From Clostridiales bacterium (GTDB lineage Bacteria; Bacillota; Clostridia; Oscillospirales; UBA644): 44,908 bases of DNA. Under the pieces are notes generated by a model. The model did not search any database. It had not been told where the DNA came from and saw only the letters and a list, made by a program, of their open reading frames with translations. Positions within the stretch are counted from its first letter, which is position 1, and each line of letters opens with the position of its first letter. Shown here in pieces: positions 42,745-44,908 of the stretch. The DNA lies in the NCBI GenBank assembly GCA_016281915.1, contig JAEEJO010000073.1, positions 1 to 44,908 of the forward strand, written 5' to 3'. The translations under genes were made by a program, and so were the position numbers.

Positions 42745-43899
42745 TTATCCTGCACGGTAGACGATCTTACCGTTGACAACTGTAACAAAAGCGCTTGCCG
42801 CAACGGTCGTAAGAGGATCTGCGTTCCAGATTACCACATCTCCGTCCTTCCCAGGTTCAAGACTTCCGACGCGGTCGGCAATTCCGATAGATTCAGCGGG
42901 ATTGATAGTTATGGCTTTCCATGCTTCCTCATACGGAAGACCGGAATCGGCTGCGAATCCTGCGCACATAGGAAGATACTGAAGCGGTATTACGGGCGCA
43001 TCAGTGATGATGCTTACCTTCACCCCTGCTTTATAAAGCTCACCGGGTGTCTTGAAATCTTTACCCTGAAGCTCTATTTTAGTTTTTGCGCCAAATGACG
43101 GACCGATAAACGCAGGATATCCTTCGTCTGCAAGCTGTTCGGCAATCAATGCGCCGTCAGTGCAGTGATCAAGGGTCAGAAGAACGTCAAATTCCTTCGC
43201 AATACGTATCGAAGTAAAAATGTCGTCTGCGCGGTGAGCGTGCGCCTTAAGAGGGATCTCCTTTTTTATAACGGGAACCATAGCTTCAAGCTTCATATCA
43301 AACGCAGGTTCTTTTCCGTTCTGCTTTGCCTCATAGTAGTTTTTTGCCTTGAAAAGCAGTTCTCTGAGCATTGAAGCTACTGCCATTCGCGTATAAGGAG
43401 CCTTTTTGCCGCTCTGTCCGTAAACGCCTTTAGGGTTTTCGCCGAATGCGCATTTCATAGCAGCAGGATTTTTGATGATCATATCGTCAATTCTGTTGCC
43501 GACGAGTTTGATTGCTGCAAAAGTGCCTCCTACAACGTTTGCGCTACCGGGACCGGTACATGCAGAAGTGACGCCGTTTTTAATTGCAAGGCCAAAAGCT
43601 TCATCGATAGGATTAATTCCGTCAATTGCGCGCATCTGCGGCGTTATAGGATCGGAAATTTCGTTGAAGTCAGCGCCCTCCCACCTCATTGCTGTGTTAT
43701 GAACGCCAATATGGCAATGCGCCTCAACGCAGCCGGGAGTAACAAGCTTTCCCTCAGCATCGATAACGTCCGTACCGTAAGAAGCTTCTATGTCCTGCTG
43801 AACAGAGATAATTTTTCCGTCGTCTCCTATCAGAACACACCCGTTTTTGATATCGTTACCGACCATAGGCTTGATAGAACCGTTTTTGATAAGCAGCAT
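42745..43899 (-). CDS. Metal-dependent amidohydrolase
   Basis: A 384-residue cytosolic member of the amidohydrolase superfamily (imidazolonepropionase/prolidase-like). It begins LLIKNGSIKPM with the small beta domain, then VTPGCVEAHCHIG (the HxH metal motif near residues 61-63), LKAHAHRADD, TLDHCTDG and SIITDAPVIPL (the late Asp). The C-terminal INPAESIGIADRVGSLEPGKDGDVVIWN returns to the beta domain. Substrates of this group are cyclic amides or dipeptides, and none can be chosen here. AAGGAGGT precedes the ATG. It lies 22 bases after the nucleotidase-like gene, so the two form one unit. Confidence 0.9.
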   Translation of the reverse strand: MLLIKNGSIKPMVGNDIKNGCVLIGDDGKIISVQQDIEASYGTDVIDAEGKLVTPGCVEAHCHIGVHNTAMRWEGADFNEISDPITPQMRAIDGINPIDEAFGLAIKNGVTSACTGPGSANVVGGTFAAIKLVGNRIDDMIIKNPAAMKCAFGENPKGVYGQSGKKAPYTRMAVASMLRELLFKAKNYYEAKQNGKEPAFDMKLEAMVPVIKKEIPLKAHAHRADDIFTSIRIAKEFDVLLTLDHCTDGALIAEQLADEGYPAFIGPSFGAKTKIELQGKDFKTPGELYKAGVKVSIITDAPVIPLQYLPMCAGFAADSGLPYEEAWKAITINPAESIGIADRVGSLEPGKDGDVVIWNADPLTTVAASAFVTVVNGKIVYRAG

Positions 43900-43921
43900 A
43901 TGTTTACCTCCTTATATCAGA

Positions 43922-44428
43922 TCACATAAGTTCGATGCTTCTGAGCTCAGACAGCGTTGAATCCGGGGAAATATGCAAAATTCCGATTCCGCCGCTGTTT
44001 TTCCACGATTCAATGTTTGCATTGAGATCATCTATAAGAATACAGTCGATGCCGGAGCAGAAATTCTTTTTCTGTTCCTTAAAAACAATATTTACCTTAA
44101 TATTTGGGGAAAGATAAAGATGAGACCACCTTATCTTGTCTTCTGCTGCATCGACCACGCCGCGACGAGGCTTTGGAATACCTGAAAGTATTTCTACGCG
44201 GTCCCCATATTCTGCATAGACTTCATTAAACATTTTTAAAGCGCCTGGCATTGGTGATAAGTTGAAATAGAAATGCGGAACCTTACTGATATCAGACCAC
44301 ATTTTGTCTTCTCTGACAAAATCTTCAGAAGCCTGATCGAGAACCTGAGAATGAGCAAGCTCGATAACACCGCGGTCAAAATCAGCAAGCACACCATCAA
44401 GATCGAAAAATATTTTTTTGATAATCAC
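43922..44428 (-). CDS. 5'-nucleotidase, NT5C type (HAD superfamily)
   Basis: A 168-residue cytosolic phosphatase. The frame runs on through the tRNA genes to 44758, but GGAGG lies just before GTG at 44428, which gives the start. It has the HAD motif I FFDLDGVLADFD, motif II near EILSGIP, a lysine region (RWSHLYLSP and FKEQKK) and motif IV ILIDDLNANIESWKNSGG. This is the pattern of 5'(3')-deoxyribonucleotidase-like proteins. The natural substrate is unknown. It has its own promoter and leads the amidohydrolase gene. Confidence 0.85.
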   Translation of the reverse strand: MIIKKIFFDLDGVLADFDRGVIELAHSQVLDQASEDFVREDKMWSDISKVPHFYFNLSPMPGALKMFNEVYAEYGDRVEILSGIPKPRRGVVDAAEDKIRWSHLYLSPNIKVNIVFKEQKKNFCSGIDCILIDDLNANIESWKNSGGIGILHISPDSTLSELRSIELM

Positions 44429-44458
44429 TTTTGCCTCCGCACAAATAAGATTATTAAA

Positions 44459-44487
44459 AGTATAACATATAAACGTGGCTATGTCAA
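44459..44487 (-). promoter_or_regulatory. Promoter of the nucleotidase-amidohydrolase unit
   Basis: Minus strand: TTGACA (44482-44487), 17-base spacer, TATACT (44459-44464). Confidence 0.8.
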
Positions 44488-44550
44488 TATGAACACAGAA
44501 TAGAGAACAGAAAAGAAAGAAAAAACAGGAGAACAACAAATATAAAAATG

Positions 44551-44586
44551 AAACAAGCCTATTGTCTGAAAACAACAGGCTTGTTT
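44551..44586 (-). terminator. Terminator after the tRNA genes (end of the rRNA operon)
   Basis: A 15-bp stem with one wobble (44551-44565 with 44572-44586) directly after the tRNA CCA end, followed on the minus strand by a T-rich stretch. Confidence 0.85.
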
Positions 44587-44587
44587 C

Positions 44588-44664
44588 TGGTGGGCCATCA
44601 GGGACTCGAACCCCGGACCAACCGGTTATGAGCCGGTAGCTCTGACCAACTGAGCTAATGGCCC
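44588..44664 (-). tRNA. tRNA-Met (CAT anticodon)
   Basis: Cloverleaf folds with acceptor GGGCCAT/ATGGCCC, D stem GCTC/GAGC, anticodon stem ACCGG/CCGGT with loop CTCATAA, and T stem with TTCGAGT; the CCA end is encoded. The first pair G-C excludes initiator tRNA. The CAT anticodon could also be the precursor of tRNA-Ile2 (lysidine-modified). I favour elongator Met, but this is not certain. Confidence 0.85.
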
Positions 44665-44675
44665 CTGTAAGGGAA

Positions 44676-44750
44676 TGGTGACCCGGAGGAGAGTCGAACT
44701 CCTGATTGCGGCGTGAGAGGCCACCGTCTTGACCACTTGACCACCGGGCC
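44676..44750 (-). tRNA. tRNA-Glu (CTC anticodon)
   Basis: Acceptor GGCCCGG/CCGGGTC, D arm GGTCAAGTGGTCAAGAC, anticodon stem GTGGC/GCCGC with loop CTCTCAC (anticodon CTC), T loop TTCGACT, encoded CCA. It resembles the common tRNA-Glu(TTC) but has C at the wobble position and so reads GAG only. A separate TTC isoacceptor must exist elsewhere. Confidence 0.9.
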
Positions 44751-44772
44751 GGATGCATAAAAAAAAAAGGAG

Positions 44773-44890
44773 AGTCGGCATCGACTTATCTTCCCGGGTC
44801 GTCGCCAACCAAGTATTTTCAGCACCCGCGAGCTTAACTACCGTGTTCGGAATGGGAACGGGTGGATCCTCGCCGTCATAGACACCGACT
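44773..44890 (-). rRNA. rrf: 5S ribosomal RNA
   Basis: About 118 bases on the minus strand. It has the conserved core CCCGTTCCCATTCCGAACAC and GGTAGTTAAGC, and paired ends AGTCGGTGTC/GATGCCGACT. It is followed by tRNA-Glu and tRNA-Met, so 16S and 23S genes should lie to the right of the window. Confidence 0.95.
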
Positions 44891-44908
44891 TTTCCTCTTT
44901 ATTCAGAG

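Noticed and set aside
44429..44758. Upstream extension of the nucleotidase-like frame
   Set aside because: It would run through both tRNA genes; GGAGG before GTG at 44428 gives the real start.

Overview
The window looks like a chromosomal stretch from an anaerobic, medium-GC Gram-positive bacterium of the class Clostridia, probably a gut Oscillospirales-type or related lineage. This is an inference. It rests on lipoprotein-type binding proteins, a zinc-type L31, a clostridial-style ECF transporter operon, strong GGAGG ribosome binding sites, frequent TTG/GTG starts, near-perfect TTGACA-17-TATAAT promoters, and the anaerobic (CbiD/CbiG/CbiH) corrin pathway. There is no sign of phage, insertion sequences or CRISPR.

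Layout, left to right. 1-6484 (+): the end of a MacB/FtsX-type permease, ribosomal protein L31, a DUF1349 protein, glutamyl- and glutaminyl-tRNA synthetases side by side, and a Gfo/Idh/MocA oxidoreductase. 6667-12343 (+): a five-gene operon with two DUF4430-bearing surface proteins, EcfT, a fused double EcfA ATPase and an S component. The larger surface protein joins a prenyltransferase/squalene-cyclase-like repeat (alpha/alpha barrel) region to a C-terminal DUF4430 domain, the arrangement of animal intrinsic factor and transcobalamin. I therefore read the operon as a corrinoid-capture ECF importer. 12774-16603 (-): an orphan solute-binding lipoprotein and a cytoplasmic GH3 glycosidase. 16801-20905 (+): an MBOAT acyltransferase, RadA, thioredoxin and an archaeal-type CMP-kinase-like protein with an extra C-terminal domain. 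20947-22359 (-): a MATE exporter. 22598-24010 (+): a second orphan solute-binding lipoprotein.

24089-42348 (-) is one unbroken run of 19 genes with overlaps or gaps of at most about a dozen bases. It starts with a BtuF/BtuC/BtuD-type uptake system, continues with corrin-ring genes (cbiA, cbiC, cbiD, cbiF, cbiG, cbiH, a cbiJ-cbiE-cbiT fusion), and ends with late assembly genes (cbiB, cobD, cbiP, btuR, cobT, cobU, cobS, a small cobU-like paralog, a cobC-like phosphatase). From cobalt-precorrin-3 onward nearly every step is present. CbiL, the cobalt chelatase (CbiK/CbiX) and the uroporphyrinogen/precorrin-2 genes are missing and must lie elsewhere if the pathway is complete. I see no cobalamin riboswitch before this operon or before the ECF operon.

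42745-44428 (-): an amidohydrolase and a 5'-nucleotidase-type HAD phosphatase. 44588-44890 (-): tRNA-Met (CAT), tRNA-Glu (CTC) and 5S rRNA, which are the 3' end of an rRNA operon that runs off the right edge.

The main biological theme is corrinoid economy: two different candidate uptake systems and a large biosynthesis/salvage operon lie within about 36 kb. The most unusual elements are the transcobalamin-like membrane protein, the degenerate small CobU paralog, the C-terminal extension on the BtuD-like ATPase, the CbiJ-E-T fusion, and a 15-bp perfect hairpin in the first codons of btuC.
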